DNA of 64,000 nt from Streptomyces sp. NBC_01214 (GTDB taxonomy: Bacteria > Actinomycetota > Actinomycetes > Streptomycetales > Streptomycetaceae): contig NZ_JAPEOS010000003.1 of the NCBI RefSeq assembly GCF_026340975.1, forward strand, positions 434,001 through 498,000. Direction: 5' to 3'. Shown in pieces: positions 32,054 to 40,917 of the stretch (the first letter of the stretch is position 1; each line of letters opens with the position of its first letter). The position numbers were made by a program, and so were the translations under genes. Under the pieces are notes generated by a model that had not been told where the DNA came from, did no database searches, and saw only the letters and a list, made by a program, of their open reading frames with translations.

Positions 32054-33021
32054 GGCGAGGTCTCCACTCGGTCGGTGGTGGTGGTGCTGGCGTGCGGTCG
32101 GTGGTCCGCGAGGCCGGCGGTGGTGGCGTGCGGTCGGTGGTCCGGGCGGGCGGTGGTCGGGTGCGGTCCGTGGTCCGGGCGGTCGGCGGTTCGCGCGTCG
32201 GTGGCGAGCCGGCGCCAGGCGAGCACCGAGCACAGGGCGAACCCCAGGGCGTTGCCGAGGCCGTGGGTGGCGGCCATCCAGGTCAGCGTGGGGTGGGTGA
32301 TCCCGGTGGCCTCGCCGACCGCCCACCACAGGGCGAGCAGCATGGTGGCCACGAGCACGGCCGCCGAGATGGCGAGCAGGGTCCGTGTGGTCCGGTCCGC
32401 GGCGGCGGGCCGGACCTCCCGCCAGGTGAGCAGGGCCACGGCCCACATCCCGCCGGTCAGCACCACCGCGCCCAACAGCTCGGCCCAGTCGTCGACGAAG
32501 TAGCCGAGGAGGACGAGCAGGGTGCCCGCCGGGACGCTGTACGCGGCCCAGCGCGCGAGGCCGCCGGTTCCGGCGCGGCCGCCCGCGGCGCGGCACACCA
32601 GCCCGGCGACCAGGGCGGCGGCGAACCCGGCGAAGTGGAAGTGGGGCACCGTCAGCGCCAGGATGTCGAGGTCGAAACCGAAGAGCCGGTACCCGGCGCG
32701 CTCGGCGACCAGGGCGGTGGCGGCGATCGACGGCGAGACCAGCGCGGTGGCGACGGCGATCTCGGGCGGGGTCAGGGAGCGGGCGCGCAGCAGCCGGACC
32801 GGGGCCCGTGCGGCGAGTGCCAGGCAGGCCGCCGCGTACAGTGCGGCGAGCGCGGTGGCGGGCGTTCCGCGGGGCAGCCACAGGCACAGGGCTCCGGGTG
32901 CGGCGGCGACCGGCCAGAGGCGGGCCGTGCGCAGGAACCGGGCCGGGTCGATGAGCCGCAGGCCGGCCGGGACGACGTAGAGCATGCCCAGGGTCACGAT
33001 CACGTTCACCAGTACCGTCAC
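32050..33021 (-). CDS. YndJ-family multi-pass membrane protein with repeat tail
   Basis: A 323-residue membrane protein with about nine helices (VIVTLGMLYVVPAGLRLI, LALTVPHFHFAGFAAALVA, GTLLVLLGYFVDDWAELLGA, HPTLTWMAATHGLGNALGF). The conserved HFHFAG and HGLGNALGF blocks identify YndJ. Residues after 275 form a hydrophilic tail with three RPDHxPHxTT-type repeats produced by a DNA tandem repeat. GTG at 33021 has GGGGGGAG seven bases upstream. It is the first gene of the YndJ-DUF1990-LMF set, reading away from the twin operators. Confidence 0.85.
   Translation of the reverse strand: MTVLVNVIVTLGMLYVVPAGLRLIDPARFLRTARLWPVAAAPGALCLWLPRGTPATALAALYAAACLALAARAPVRLLRARSLTPPEIAVATALVSPSIAATALVAERAGYRLFGFDLDILALTVPHFHFAGFAAALVAGLVCRAAGGRAGTGGLARWAAYSVPAGTLLVLLGYFVDDWAELLGAVVLTGGMWAVALLTWREVRPAAADRTTRTLLAISAAVLVATMLLALWWAVGEATGITHPTLTWMAATHGLGNALGFALCSVLAWRRLATDARTADRPDHGPHPTTARPDHRPHATTAGLADHRPHASTTTTDRVETSP
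32092..32177. repeat. Three 17-bp repeats in the YndJ 3' end
   Basis: Copies of GTGCGGTCGGTGGTCCG start at 32092, 32128 and 32161 (the last with one change). They encode the Arg-Pro-Asp-His repeats of the YndJ tail on the reverse strand, and copy number may vary between strains. Confidence 0.75.
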
Positions 33022-33054
33022 GCTGGACTCCCCCCAATGCCGATGCCGAACGCT

Positions 33055-33110
33055 TTGAACGCGTTCAATCCACGGTGGTGAGCCTACGGCGTTCCTTGAA
33101 CATGTTCAAG
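33055..33110. promoter_or_regulatory. Twin palindromic operators TTGAACnnGTTCAA
   Basis: A perfect 14-bp palindrome TTGAACGCGTTCAA at 33055-33068 and a perfect 16-bp palindrome CTTGAACATGTTCAAG at 33095-33110 share the same half-site. Their centres are 41 bp apart (about four helical turns), in the divergent region between YndJ and the DUF6777 lipoprotein. This is the look of a TetR- or MarR-type repressor pair. Confidence 0.75.
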
Positions 33111-33186
33111 ACGCCTCTCCGGTTGCGGCTCCCGCAGGGATGCGGCAGACAAGAGGGGAGCAACCGGGGCGAACAGGGAGAATCAA

Positions 33187-34488
33187 GTGAACGGATCGTC
33201 ACTTCCGACACCGCGTCAGGCATCGCGTCGTCATGCACCCGCCGGAGCCGCCCTCTTCGCCCTCCTCGGCCTCCTCGCCGCAGCGTGCGGCAGCCCCGAG
33301 CAGCCGGCGGGCGCCCCCGGAGCCGAGAGCCAGGAGGTCTACCTCCAGCCCGTGGCCTCCGCCGGCCCCGATCCCTTCACGGCCTCCTCGGCCACCGCCG
33401 AGTCGGCCCCCGTACAGCCCCCGCTGCCCAACCCGACGGGCCAGGGCATCCGGACCGTCAACGCGGCGACCCCCGGCCTGTACGGAGGCACCCAGCGGCT
33501 CGGCAGCTGCGACGTGGAACAGCAGGTCCGCTTCCTGACCGACGACAAGGACAAGGCCCAGGCCTTCGCCGAGGCGTCGAACATCGACGCGGGGAAGATC
33601 CCCGAATTCCTGCGCGGCCTGACGCCCGTCGTCCTGCGCGCCGACACCAGGGTCACCAACCACGCCTTCCGCGACGGAGCCGCCGACGGCTTCCAGTCCG
33701 TCCTCCAGGCCGGCACCGCCGTGCTCGTGGACGAGCACGGCATGCCCCGGGTCCGCTGCGGCTGCGGAAACCCGCTGGGCTCCCCGCGCACCGCCAAGGG
33801 ATCCCCGGTGCACAAGGGCGACCCGTGGAGCGGGTACCAGGCCAACCAGGTCGTCGTCATCGAACCGACCACCCACGTGATCAACAACCTGGTGATCGTC
33901 AACATCGCCGACAACACGTGGATCGAGCGCAAGCGGGGGGACGACGGCGCGCAGGACCGGGCCCCGAAGGTGCTGCCCGCCTACGACCCGTCCGCCGGCA
34001 TCCCGGACGGGCCCGTCACCCCGCCGGGGTCCGCCTCGGGCGACCCCTGCCCGCCGAACCAGGCCTCACCGGCCTCACCGAACGTCCCCGCGGCGCCGGC
34101 GCCCGGGGCGACGGACTGCCCGCAGGACCCGCAGGCCGGGCAGAACCCGCCCGGCGGGAACCTCCCGCGGAAGCCGGGCACGCCGTCGAACCCGTCCACC
34201 CGGCCGCAGGTACCGGAGCAGCCGCAGCAGCGGCCGCCGTCCGCCGAGCCCTCGGACCCGCTGGCCGGGCTGCCGCCGCTGGACCCCGGTGAGCTGGGGC
34301 TGCTTCCCGCGGACCCCGACGGATCGGGCCTGCTGCCCGCCGACCCAGCCGACCCCGTCGATCCCTTCAACCCGGACATCCCGTCCGACCCGTACGCCCC
34401 TTACAACCCGTCCGACCCCAACGCGGTCCCGGACCCGGACCTTCAGCCGCAGCCGTCGGACGGGGGCCATCCGCTGGAGAGCGCCTGA
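33187..34488 (+). CDS. DUF6777-type secreted lipoprotein
   Basis: A 433-residue lipoprotein. The signal peptide ends in the lipobox LLAAACGS, giving a lipidated Cys near residue 36. The folded domain (about 85-255) has GLYGGTQRLGSCDVEQQVRFL, IPEFLRGLTPVVLRADTRVTN and VLVDEHGMPRVRCGCGNPL, with conserved cysteines typical of DUF6777. The C-terminal third is a Pro/Asp-rich linker with PDSDPYAPYN-like repeats. Role unknown; it lies on the outer face of the membrane. GTG 33187 follows GGGAGAATCAA. It shares the twin-operator region with YndJ. Confidence 0.85.
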   Translation: MNGSSLPTPRQASRRHAPAGAALFALLGLLAAACGSPEQPAGAPGAESQEVYLQPVASAGPDPFTASSATAESAPVQPPLPNPTGQGIRTVNAATPGLYGGTQRLGSCDVEQQVRFLTDDKDKAQAFAEASNIDAGKIPEFLRGLTPVVLRADTRVTNHAFRDGAADGFQSVLQAGTAVLVDEHGMPRVRCGCGNPLGSPRTAKGSPVHKGDPWSGYQANQVVVIEPTTHVINNLVIVNIADNTWIERKRGDDGAQDRAPKVLPAYDPSAGIPDGPVTPPGSASGDPCPPNQASPASPNVPAAPAPGATDCPQDPQAGQNPPGGNLPRKPGTPSNPSTRPQVPEQPQQRPPSAEPSDPLAGLPPLDPGELGLLPADPDGSGLLPADPADPVDPFNPDIPSDPYAPYNPSDPNAVPDPDLQPQPSDGGHPLESA

Positions 34489-34513
34489 CCGGCCCGTGTG
34501 TCATGGTGGATCG

Positions 34514-36559
34514 GTGCCGACCACCGTATCGCTGCCGGACGACTGGCCCGCACACCCGGACCGGTCGCTCTCGCTGAACCGCATGGGCAGTTTCGACTGG
34601 GACCTGATCACCGGTCTCATGCACATGGACGAAGCCGCCCTCGACGTTTTCGATGCGACTCCCGAGGAGTACGACGGCCGGCCGGAGTCGCTCAACCCGC
34701 GCGTCCCCGCCACCGAAGCGACCCGGCTCGACGCCCTCGTCTCCTCCGCCCTCAAGAGCGGCGAGGACAGCTACGGCGCCTACTTCCGCATCCGCTGCCA
34801 CGACGGGCGGCTGCGCTGGACGCACACCCAGGGCCGCGTCATGCGCGGCCCGGACGGCCGCCCGTACCGGATCATCGGCATCGTCCGGGACGCCACCGAC
34901 GAGCTCAGCCACTCGGCGGAGCGGCTCGGCCTGGACGAGGAGCGGCGCCGCCAGACGTCGGTGGTCGAGTCCACCACCGCGGCCCTCGCGCACGCCCGGA
35001 CCGTGCAGGACGTCATCGACGTCATCGGCGACGCCCACGGACTGGAACGGCTCGGCTCGATGGGCATGGTGATGGGCCTCGTCGAAGCCGGCCGGATCCA
35101 CCTGGTCGCCGAGGGCCCGGAGGACAGCTTCGTCCCCGGCACCCGCTACACCCGCATCGACGAGCAGTACCCGATGAGCGAGGTCGTCCGCTCGCTCGAG
35201 CCGCGCTTCCTCGACTCCGCGCAGGAATTCGCCCGGGACTACCCCGGGCTCTGGGCGAAGATCTCGTACATGCGGATCTCGGCCGCCGCCTACCTGCCGC
35301 TCATCGCCCAGGCCCGCCCGATCGGCGCGATCGGACTGCTCTACCAGGACAAGGACGGCTTCACCCAGGAGGAGCGCAACCTGCTCGTCGCCCTGGGCAG
35401 CAGCATCGCGCAGAGCCTCCAGCGGGCCATGCTGCTGGAGCAGGAGCACGACCTGGCCGAGGGCCTCCAGCAGGCCATGCTGCCGCGGCGGATCCCTTCG
35501 GTGGCCGGTGGGGAGATCGCCGTACGCTACCGGTCCGCCCGGATGGGCCAGGACATCGGCGGCGACTGGTACGACGTCATCCCGCTGCCCGGCGGCCGGG
35601 TCGGCGCCGTCATCGGCGACGTCCAGGGCCACGACACGCACGCGGCGGCCGTCATGGGCCAGCTGCGGATCGTGCTGCGCGCGTACGCCGCCGAGGGGCA
35701 CTCGCCCGGCACGGTCATGGCCCGGGCCTCCGTCTTCCTGCACGAGCTGGACACCGACCGGTTCGCGACCTGCACGTACGTGGAGGCCGACCTCTCGACG
35801 GGCGTCCTCCAGGTGGTCCGGGCGGGCCACATCGACCCGCTGCTGCGCACCCGCGACGGGGACTGCCACCGGCTCCCGGTGGCGGGCGGGATGCCGCTCG
35901 GCCTCTCGGCGGAGTTCGGCCGCCTGGAGTACCCGGTGACCACGGTGGAGCTGGACCCGGGGGAAACGGTCCTGCTGTGCACCGACGGCCTGGTGGAACA
36001 GCCCGGCGCGGACCTCGACGACGGAATCCAGCTCCTGACCTCCCACATCCGCCGCGGACCGGCCGACCTGCAGGCCCTGGCGGACCTGCTGTGCGAGATC
36101 GTCGACGAACGGGGCGGGGACGACGACATGGCGCTGCTCCTCCTGCGCCGCCACGTGGTGGCCGCCCAGGAGGGCGGCGGCCGCCTCCAGCAGCACGTGG
36201 CACCGGGGGATCCGGAGGCCCTGGTGGCGGCCCGGCACATGATCGGTGCGGCGGTGCGGTCGTGGGGCGCGCGGGAACGGGCCGACGAGATCGAACTGGT
36301 CGCGGACGAGCTGATCGTGAACGCCCTGATGCACACGGACGGCCCGGCGATCGTGACCCTACGGGTCCTGGCGGGTCCGCAGCGCCGGCTCCGGGTGGAG
36401 GTGGAGGACCGCTCCAGCGCACTGCCGCGCCGCCGCGAGGCGGGGGAGTCGGGCGTCTCGGGGCGGGGCCTGATGCTGGTGGACCGCCTGGCGGACGTCT
36501 GGGGCGTGGAGCCGCGGGGCGGCGGCAAATGCGTGTGGTGCGAGTTCGTGATGGGCTGA
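34514..36559 (+). CDS. PAS-GAF-SpoIIE-HATPase signalling phosphatase
   Basis: A 681-residue cytosolic protein. A PAS domain (about 20-135, MGSFDWDLITGLMHM, IIGIVRDATDE) is followed by GAF (150-310), a SpoIIE/PP2C phosphatase (330-540; GQDIGGDWYDVIPLPGG with VIGDVQGHD metal ligands, LCTDGLVEQPGADLDDG and DDDMALLLLRR) and an RsbW-like ATPase (560-681; VADELIVNALMHTDGP, SGRGLMLVDRLADVWG). Such proteins switch partner anti-sigma antagonists in Streptomyces stress and development. GTG at 34514 is the probable start, 25 bp after the lipoprotein stop. Confidence 0.9.
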   Translation: MPTTVSLPDDWPAHPDRSLSLNRMGSFDWDLITGLMHMDEAALDVFDATPEEYDGRPESLNPRVPATEATRLDALVSSALKSGEDSYGAYFRIRCHDGRLRWTHTQGRVMRGPDGRPYRIIGIVRDATDELSHSAERLGLDEERRRQTSVVESTTAALAHARTVQDVIDVIGDAHGLERLGSMGMVMGLVEAGRIHLVAEGPEDSFVPGTRYTRIDEQYPMSEVVRSLEPRFLDSAQEFARDYPGLWAKISYMRISAAAYLPLIAQARPIGAIGLLYQDKDGFTQEERNLLVALGSSIAQSLQRAMLLEQEHDLAEGLQQAMLPRRIPSVAGGEIAVRYRSARMGQDIGGDWYDVIPLPGGRVGAVIGDVQGHDTHAAAVMGQLRIVLRAYAAEGHSPGTVMARASVFLHELDTDRFATCTYVEADLSTGVLQVVRAGHIDPLLRTRDGDCHRLPVAGGMPLGLSAEFGRLEYPVTTVELDPGETVLLCTDGLVEQPGADLDDGIQLLTSHIRRGPADLQALADLLCEIVDERGGDDDMALLLLRRHVVAAQEGGGRLQQHVAPGDPEALVAARHMIGAAVRSWGARERADEIELVADELIVNALMHTDGPAIVTLRVLAGPQRRLRVEVEDRSSALPRRREAGESGVSGRGLMLVDRLADVWGVEPRGGGKCVWCEFVMG

Positions 36560-36562
36560 ACT

Positions 36563-36614
36563 CCCCCGGCCCCCCGCCCCCCGCCCCCCGGCCCCCGGCC
36601 CCCCCCAGGCCCCC
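36563..36614. repeat. C-rich spacer with seven runs of five or more C (G4-prone on minus strand)
   Basis: Runs of C at 36563, 36570, 36577, 36584, 36592, 36599 and 36610 are separated by one to three bases. The minus strand could form G-quadruplexes. It directly follows the SpoIIE gene stop and precedes the methyltransferase gene, where it may stall or end transcription. Confidence 0.7.
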
Positions 36615-36686
36615 GGGCCGCCCGCGCTACCCGGGGATGACGTTGCGTCATGCCGGTTGTCGGTGGCGGCTGGCAGGATCACCGCC

Positions 36687-37343
36687 ATGTACGAACCCAC
36701 CCCCGCCATCACCGCGTACTGGGACGCCGCCGCGGCCGCGTTCGACGACGAACCGGATCACGGCCTGCGGCAGGAGCACACCCGCGCCGCATGGGCCCGG
36801 CTGCTGGGATCCTGGCTGCCCACCGGGCCGGCCGACGTCCTCGACGTCGGCTGCGGCACCGGGTCGCTCTCCCTGCTGCTGGCCGCGGCCGGACACCGGG
36901 TGACCGGTGTGGACCTCGCGCCCCGGATGGTGGAGCGGGCCGAGGCCAAACTCGCGGCCGCGGGCCTGGAAGGACGGTTCCTCGTCGGCGACGCCGCGGA
37001 TCCGCCCACCGGGCAGGAGCGGTACGACGTCCTCCTGTGCCGGCACCTGCTGTGGACCCTGCCCGATCCCGGGGCCGCGCTGCGCGCGTGGGTGGCGCGG
37101 CTCGGCCCGGGAGGGCGGCTCGTCCTGGTCGAGGGGCGGTGGCGGGAAGCCGGTGAGAGCGGCGCGCCCTACGTCGCCGGAGCCGAATCGCTCCCCTGGT
37201 ACGGCGGGATCACCGCCGCGGAGCTGACCGCCGCGGTCCGGCCCCTGGTGTCCGACCTGCGCATCGAACCACTCGGCGGCAACACCGAGCTGTGGGGCGG
37301 ACCGGTCACCGACGAGCGGTACGCACTGATCGCCCGGATCTGA
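36687..37343 (+). CDS. SAM-dependent class I methyltransferase
   Basis: A 218-residue enzyme with motif I VLDVGCGTGSLSLLLAA, the acidic VTGVDLAPRMVERAEAKL, and DVLLCRHLLWTLPDPGAALR. This is the UbiE/methyltransferase 11 kind, with small-molecule or unknown substrates. Start ATG 36687 (MYEPTPAITAYWD) has CAGGA upstream. It is isolated between the C-rich spacer and a TPR-like gene, so no substrate can be guessed. Confidence 0.85.
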   Translation: MYEPTPAITAYWDAAAAAFDDEPDHGLRQEHTRAAWARLLGSWLPTGPADVLDVGCGTGSLSLLLAAAGHRVTGVDLAPRMVERAEAKLAAAGLEGRFLVGDAADPPTGQERYDVLLCRHLLWTLPDPGAALRAWVARLGPGGRLVLVEGRWREAGESGAPYVAGAESLPWYGGITAAELTAAVRPLVSDLRIEPLGGNTELWGGPVTDERYALIARI

Positions 37344-37406
37344 CCCGGGCGGCGCAGCGGGAAAGTCCGTTGCGGGCCCGGTCCCGTTCCGTGAGGATCT
37401 GGGGCG

Positions 37407-38660
37407 ATGACCAACGCCATAGATGAAGTGCGCCGATTCCTGAAGACGGACGATCTGCCCGGAGCGGTACGCTCCCTTCGGCCGCACGCCGAGACGGCAT
37501 CGATCACCGAACTCGCCAAGGCCGCAAGGGCCTTGGCCGACGCCGCCGGGTTCAAGGACCTGGCAGGCGCCGCCAAGGCCGCCGCCAAGCGGCCCGGCGA
37601 GCCCCAGACCCTCTACGACTTCGGCTACGCGTGCGTCGAGCGCGGCATAGCCTTCCTCGCCGTCGCACCGCTGCGCGAGGCACTGCGGCTGCTCCCCGAC
37701 TCGCGGCCGCTCCTCGCCGAGCTGGTGTCCGCCCTGGAGGACGAGCACCGGCACGCCGAGGCCGTGGCCCTGCTCTCCGGCCGCGGCCAGGAGCTGCCCG
37801 CCTGGCCCGAGACGTACCTCCTCGTGCACCACACCCTGCTGGCCGGGGACCTGGACACCGCCGAGCGCATCGGCCGCGCCCTCCCCGCCCCCGAGGACCC
37901 GCAGTGGTCCGGCGCCCACGACCGCCAGAAGCACCGGCTGCACCGCTCCGACCGGGCCCGCCGGGCCCAGGGCGCGGCCGGCCACGCCGATCCGCTCGGC
38001 CGCGCCGACCTGCGCGGCTGGCACTACGGCCTGACCGGCGGACTGCTGGGCACCCTCTCCCCGTACGGCTGGGACGCCGGGATGACCGGCCGGTACGCCT
38101 ACCTCGGGGACACCCACGAGCAGTGCCGCCGGGGCCTCGCCCGCCTGGCACTCGCCCTGGACGCCGCCGGGCGCCGCCCCGCCACGGTCTCGCTGCTGCC
38201 CGGCCGGTCCGACCGGATCCTCGGGCTCGCCGCCGCACGCGTGCTGGGGCTGCCCGCCGTACCGTACGAGCCCGCCCGTACCGACACCCTCGTCGTCGCC
38301 TACGACCTGAACGCGACCGACCCGGACCTCCTGCGCACCCTGCACGCGCGCGCCGACGGCCAGATCCTGTTCGAGCACGCGACCTGCTGGACCGATCCGC
38401 CCGCCGTGAGCGCGGACTTCAGCACGCTGTTGTGCCAGTTCGTCTCCCCGCCGTGGAAGGACGACCCGCGGCCCGAGGAGGAGATCGCCCGCGACATCGC
38501 GCAGGCCGCCGCCGACCCGGACGAGGGCGACGGCACGACCCCGCCCGACCCGGACGAGGCCTTCCGGGCCTTCGTGACCGCCGTCCAGGACGGCTGGCTC
38601 ACCGCGCCCCGCGACCGCGTCGCCTCGCCCGGCCCGGTGCCCAGCTCGCGCTTCGCCTGA
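37407..38660 (+). CDS. Conserved hypothetical protein with TPR-like repeats
   Basis: A 417-residue cytosolic protein. The first 170 residues are helical repeats (AVAPLREALRLLPDSRPLLAE, HRHAEAVALLSGRGQEL, LLAGDLDTAERIGRAL). The second half is alpha/beta with WHYGLTGGLLGTLSPYGWD, GRYAYLGDTHEQCRRGLARL and LFEHATCWTDPPAV. Orthologues are common in Streptomyces, without a known role as far as I recall. It lies just upstream of the DNA glycosylase gene, 20 bp apart, so the two may be co-transcribed. Confidence 0.75.
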   Translation: MTNAIDEVRRFLKTDDLPGAVRSLRPHAETASITELAKAARALADAAGFKDLAGAAKAAAKRPGEPQTLYDFGYACVERGIAFLAVAPLREALRLLPDSRPLLAELVSALEDEHRHAEAVALLSGRGQELPAWPETYLLVHHTLLAGDLDTAERIGRALPAPEDPQWSGAHDRQKHRLHRSDRARRAQGAAGHADPLGRADLRGWHYGLTGGLLGTLSPYGWDAGMTGRYAYLGDTHEQCRRGLARLALALDAAGRRPATVSLLPGRSDRILGLAAARVLGLPAVPYEPARTDTLVVAYDLNATDPDLLRTLHARADGQILFEHATCWTDPPAVSADFSTLLCQFVSPPWKDDPRPEEEIARDIAQAAADPDEGDGTTPPDPDEAFRAFVTAVQDGWLTAPRDRVASPGPVPSSRFA

Positions 38661-38680
38661 GGCGGCGGCAGGCTGGGACC

Positions 38681-39541
38681 ATGCCGGAGCTGCCCGAGGT
38701 CGAGGCCCTGCGGGAGTACCTCGACGAGCACCTCACCGGGCGGGTGGTCGAGCGCGTCCTCCCGCTCGCCGTGAGCGTGCTCAAGACCTACGACCCACCG
38801 CTGACCGCCCTCGAAGGGCAGTCGGCCGGCACCACCGCCCGCTACGGGAAGTTCTTGGCCGTGCCGGTCGGCGAGCTCCACCTCGTCACGCACCTGGCCC
38901 GGGCCGGCTGGCTGCGCTGGCAGGACACCCTGCCCGCGCAGCCGCCGCGCCCCGGCAAGGGGCCGCTCGCGCTGCGCGTCTCCCTCGTGGGCGGGGGCGG
39001 CTTCGACCTCACCGAGGCCGGGACCCAAAAGCGCCTCGCCGTGTACGTGGTCCACGACCCGCAGGAGGTGCCCGGCATCGCCCGCCTCGGCCCCGATCCG
39101 CTCGCCGAGGGCTTCGACCGGGACGCCTTCGCCGCGCTGATCGCGGGGGAGCGGCGCCAGATCAAGGGCGTGCTGCGGGACCAGAGCGTGATCGCGGGAA
39201 TCGGCAACGCCTACAGCGACGAGATCCTGCACGCGGCCGGGGTCTCACCGTTCAAGCTCGCCGCCTCCTTCACCGAGGAGCAGCTCACCCAGCTCTACGA
39301 GGCCGTGCGGAGCACCCTGGGCGAAGCCGTCGGCCGGGCCCACGGGGTGGCCGCGGGCAAGCTCAAGGCCGAGAAGAAGAGCGGTCTGCGGGTGCACGGC
39401 CGCGCCGGCGAGCCGTGCCCGGTGTGCGGGGACACCGTACGCTCGGTGTCCTTCGCCGACTCGTCCCTGGAGTACTGCCCCACCTGCCAGACCGGGGGGA
39501 AGCCGCTCGCGGACCGGCGGCTCTCACGCCTCCTCAAATAG
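38681..39541 (+). CDS. Formamidopyrimidine/endonuclease VIII-type DNA glycosylase
   Basis: A 286-residue Fpg/Nei enzyme beginning with the catalytic MPELPEVEALREYL (Pro1 nucleophile and Glu2 after Met removal). The H2TH region has GVLRDQSVIAGIGNAYSDEIL and the C-terminal zinc finger is CPVCGDTV followed by CPTC. It excises oxidised bases and nicks the strand. The finger tip after YCPTCQTGG has GKPLADRRLSRLL, without the exact QR-type Fpg ending, so Fpg versus Nei is left open. Confidence 0.93.
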   Translation: MPELPEVEALREYLDEHLTGRVVERVLPLAVSVLKTYDPPLTALEGQSAGTTARYGKFLAVPVGELHLVTHLARAGWLRWQDTLPAQPPRPGKGPLALRVSLVGGGGFDLTEAGTQKRLAVYVVHDPQEVPGIARLGPDPLAEGFDRDAFAALIAGERRQIKGVLRDQSVIAGIGNAYSDEILHAAGVSPFKLAASFTEEQLTQLYEAVRSTLGEAVGRAHGVAAGKLKAEKKSGLRVHGRAGEPCPVCGDTVRSVSFADSSLEYCPTCQTGGKPLADRRLSRLLK

Positions 39542-39567
39542 GCGGTCGCTGCGTAGACTCCGCCACG

Positions 39568-39957
39568 ATGGCCGAGGAGCAGCAGCAACAGTCACCGCCA
39601 CGGCGCGAGATCGTCACCGGGGTCCCCCGGGGCGCCCGCCGCCGGCCGCCCGCGCACACCCCCGCCCGCTCGGAGATCTCCGAGCAGACCACCCTCGGGG
39701 CCACCTATGTCCGGGCCCTCATGCGCAGCCAACTGCGAGCTGCTCTGGGGGCACTGGCCGCACTCGTATCACTGATCGGGACCCTGCCGCTGGTGTTCGC
39801 CCTGTCGCGCGACGCGTCGGGTCCGCTGGTCTGGGTGGCGCTCGGCCTGCTGGTGTATCCGGTGATGTGGCTCATCGCCCGGTGGTACGTCACCCGGGCG
39901 GAGCGCAACGAGGCGGATTTCACCGGCCTGGTGATGGACCCGGCCGACCGCGGCTAA
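39568..39957 (+). CDS. Small two-TM membrane protein (DUF485-like)
   Basis: A 129-residue protein with an Arg/Pro-rich cytosolic N-terminus and two hydrophobic helices (LGALAALVSLIGTLPLVFAL and VWVALGLLVYPVMWLIARWY) followed by TRAERNEADFTGLV. Similar proteins precede cation/acetate symporter genes in Streptomyces and act as a small partner. Here no symporter follows; the next 2 kb hold accessory hypotheticals. The ATG at 39568 is the only reasonable start. Confidence 0.75.
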   Translation: MAEEQQQQSPPRREIVTGVPRGARRRPPAHTPARSEISEQTTLGATYVRALMRSQLRAALGALAALVSLIGTLPLVFALSRDASGPLVWVALGLLVYPVMWLIARWYVTRAERNEADFTGLVMDPADRG

Positions 39958-40208
39958 CGGCCGTTCCGTCTTCCCTCGGGGATCGCGGGACGCACGGAAC
40001 GGCCTTCCCCGGGCCGATCGAACAGCCCGAGCTCGTGCCGCATTCCGGCGCGGTCCAGCTGGCCGGTGCGGACCGACTCCCACGGTCGTTCCGCTCCGGG
40101 CGGGGCGTTCTCGCGCCAGAGCGTCACCGTGAGGTCGACGAGACCGGCGCCGCGGACGGAGGGCCTGACGTCGATGACGGTGACCTCGTTGACGAAGTAG
40201 GACCCCAT
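39954..40208 (-). CDS. Hypothetical protein
   Basis: An 84-residue frame with strong GC3 bias: YFVNEVTVIDVRPSVRGAGL, VDLTVTLWRENAPPGAERPW and a basic tail RPAIPEGRRNGR. I do not recognise it. Its stop overlaps the convergent DUF485-like stop by 4 bp. ATG 40208 is my choice; an upstream frame to 40292 is also open. Confidence 0.5.
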   Translation of the reverse strand: MGSYFVNEVTVIDVRPSVRGAGLVDLTVTLWRENAPPGAERPWESVRTGQLDRAGMRHELGLFDRPGEGRSVRPAIPEGRRNGR

Positions 40209-40309
40209 GGCGGCACCGTCACGGTCAAGGGCCGCTGGGTCCGGCTCCGCAGGATGGAGTTCGTGCGACGATGTGTTGGCCAACAGAGCCACGAGCGGGA
40301 CGAAGGATG

Positions 40310-40783
40310 ATGGAGTACATCAATCTGGACGCACGGGTCGGCAACCTGTCGGGCGTCCTGGACCCCGCTCCCTATCTGGAGCGCCTGCCCTCACTGGCCG
40401 GCGATCTGCCGGTCGGGGCGCGCGACTTCGCCACAGCCCCGGGGCACTACGACTTCTCCAGCAAGCGGTGCGTGAAGGATCTGGAGCTCCAGCACGTCCG
40501 GGGTGTCGGAGCTGATGACCAGCAGCTGGAGGTCCAGTTCCGGCACAACTGCTGGAAGCACGACGAAGACCTGGTCATCCGCTACACGGGCGTGTCCAGC
40601 TTCCATTCCGGAAGCACCGAGGACAACGACGGGGCACACCTCGGGACCGTGATCCTCGACGAGGTCCTGCCCCACGAGAACGGCTGCAGCCATGAGATCG
40701 CGTTCTGGAACGGCTCACTCGCCATCGTCTGCCGTGACCTCGTCGCGACCTGGACCGAGACCGACTGCCCCAGCAACGCGTGA
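40310..40783 (+). CDS. Hypothetical protein, beta-rich
   Basis: A 157-residue protein: YINLDARVGNLSGVLDPAPY, PGHYDFSSKRCVKDLELQHV, CWKHDEDLVIRYTGVSS and HLGTVILDEVLPHENGCSHE. The beta-strand pattern and the size fit an immunity-protein-like or other small accessory protein, but I cannot name a family. Codon bias is weaker than in neighbours, suggesting transfer. Adjacent ATG codons at 40307 and 40310 follow GAAGG. Confidence 0.6.
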   Translation: MEYINLDARVGNLSGVLDPAPYLERLPSLAGDLPVGARDFATAPGHYDFSSKRCVKDLELQHVRGVGADDQQLEVQFRHNCWKHDEDLVIRYTGVSSFHSGSTEDNDGAHLGTVILDEVLPHENGCSHEIAFWNGSLAIVCRDLVATWTETDCPSNA

Positions 40784-40917
40784 ACAGGTCGCGGGCCCAG
40801 TCCGGCGATGACGGCGGGTCCGGCCGAAGACGACCGTCGTGACGCCATCTTCCCGTGGACCGGCCCCGGACCGGCGACTTCCGGCGCAACGGGGGTGCTG
40901 GCACGGGCACCGGCGGT

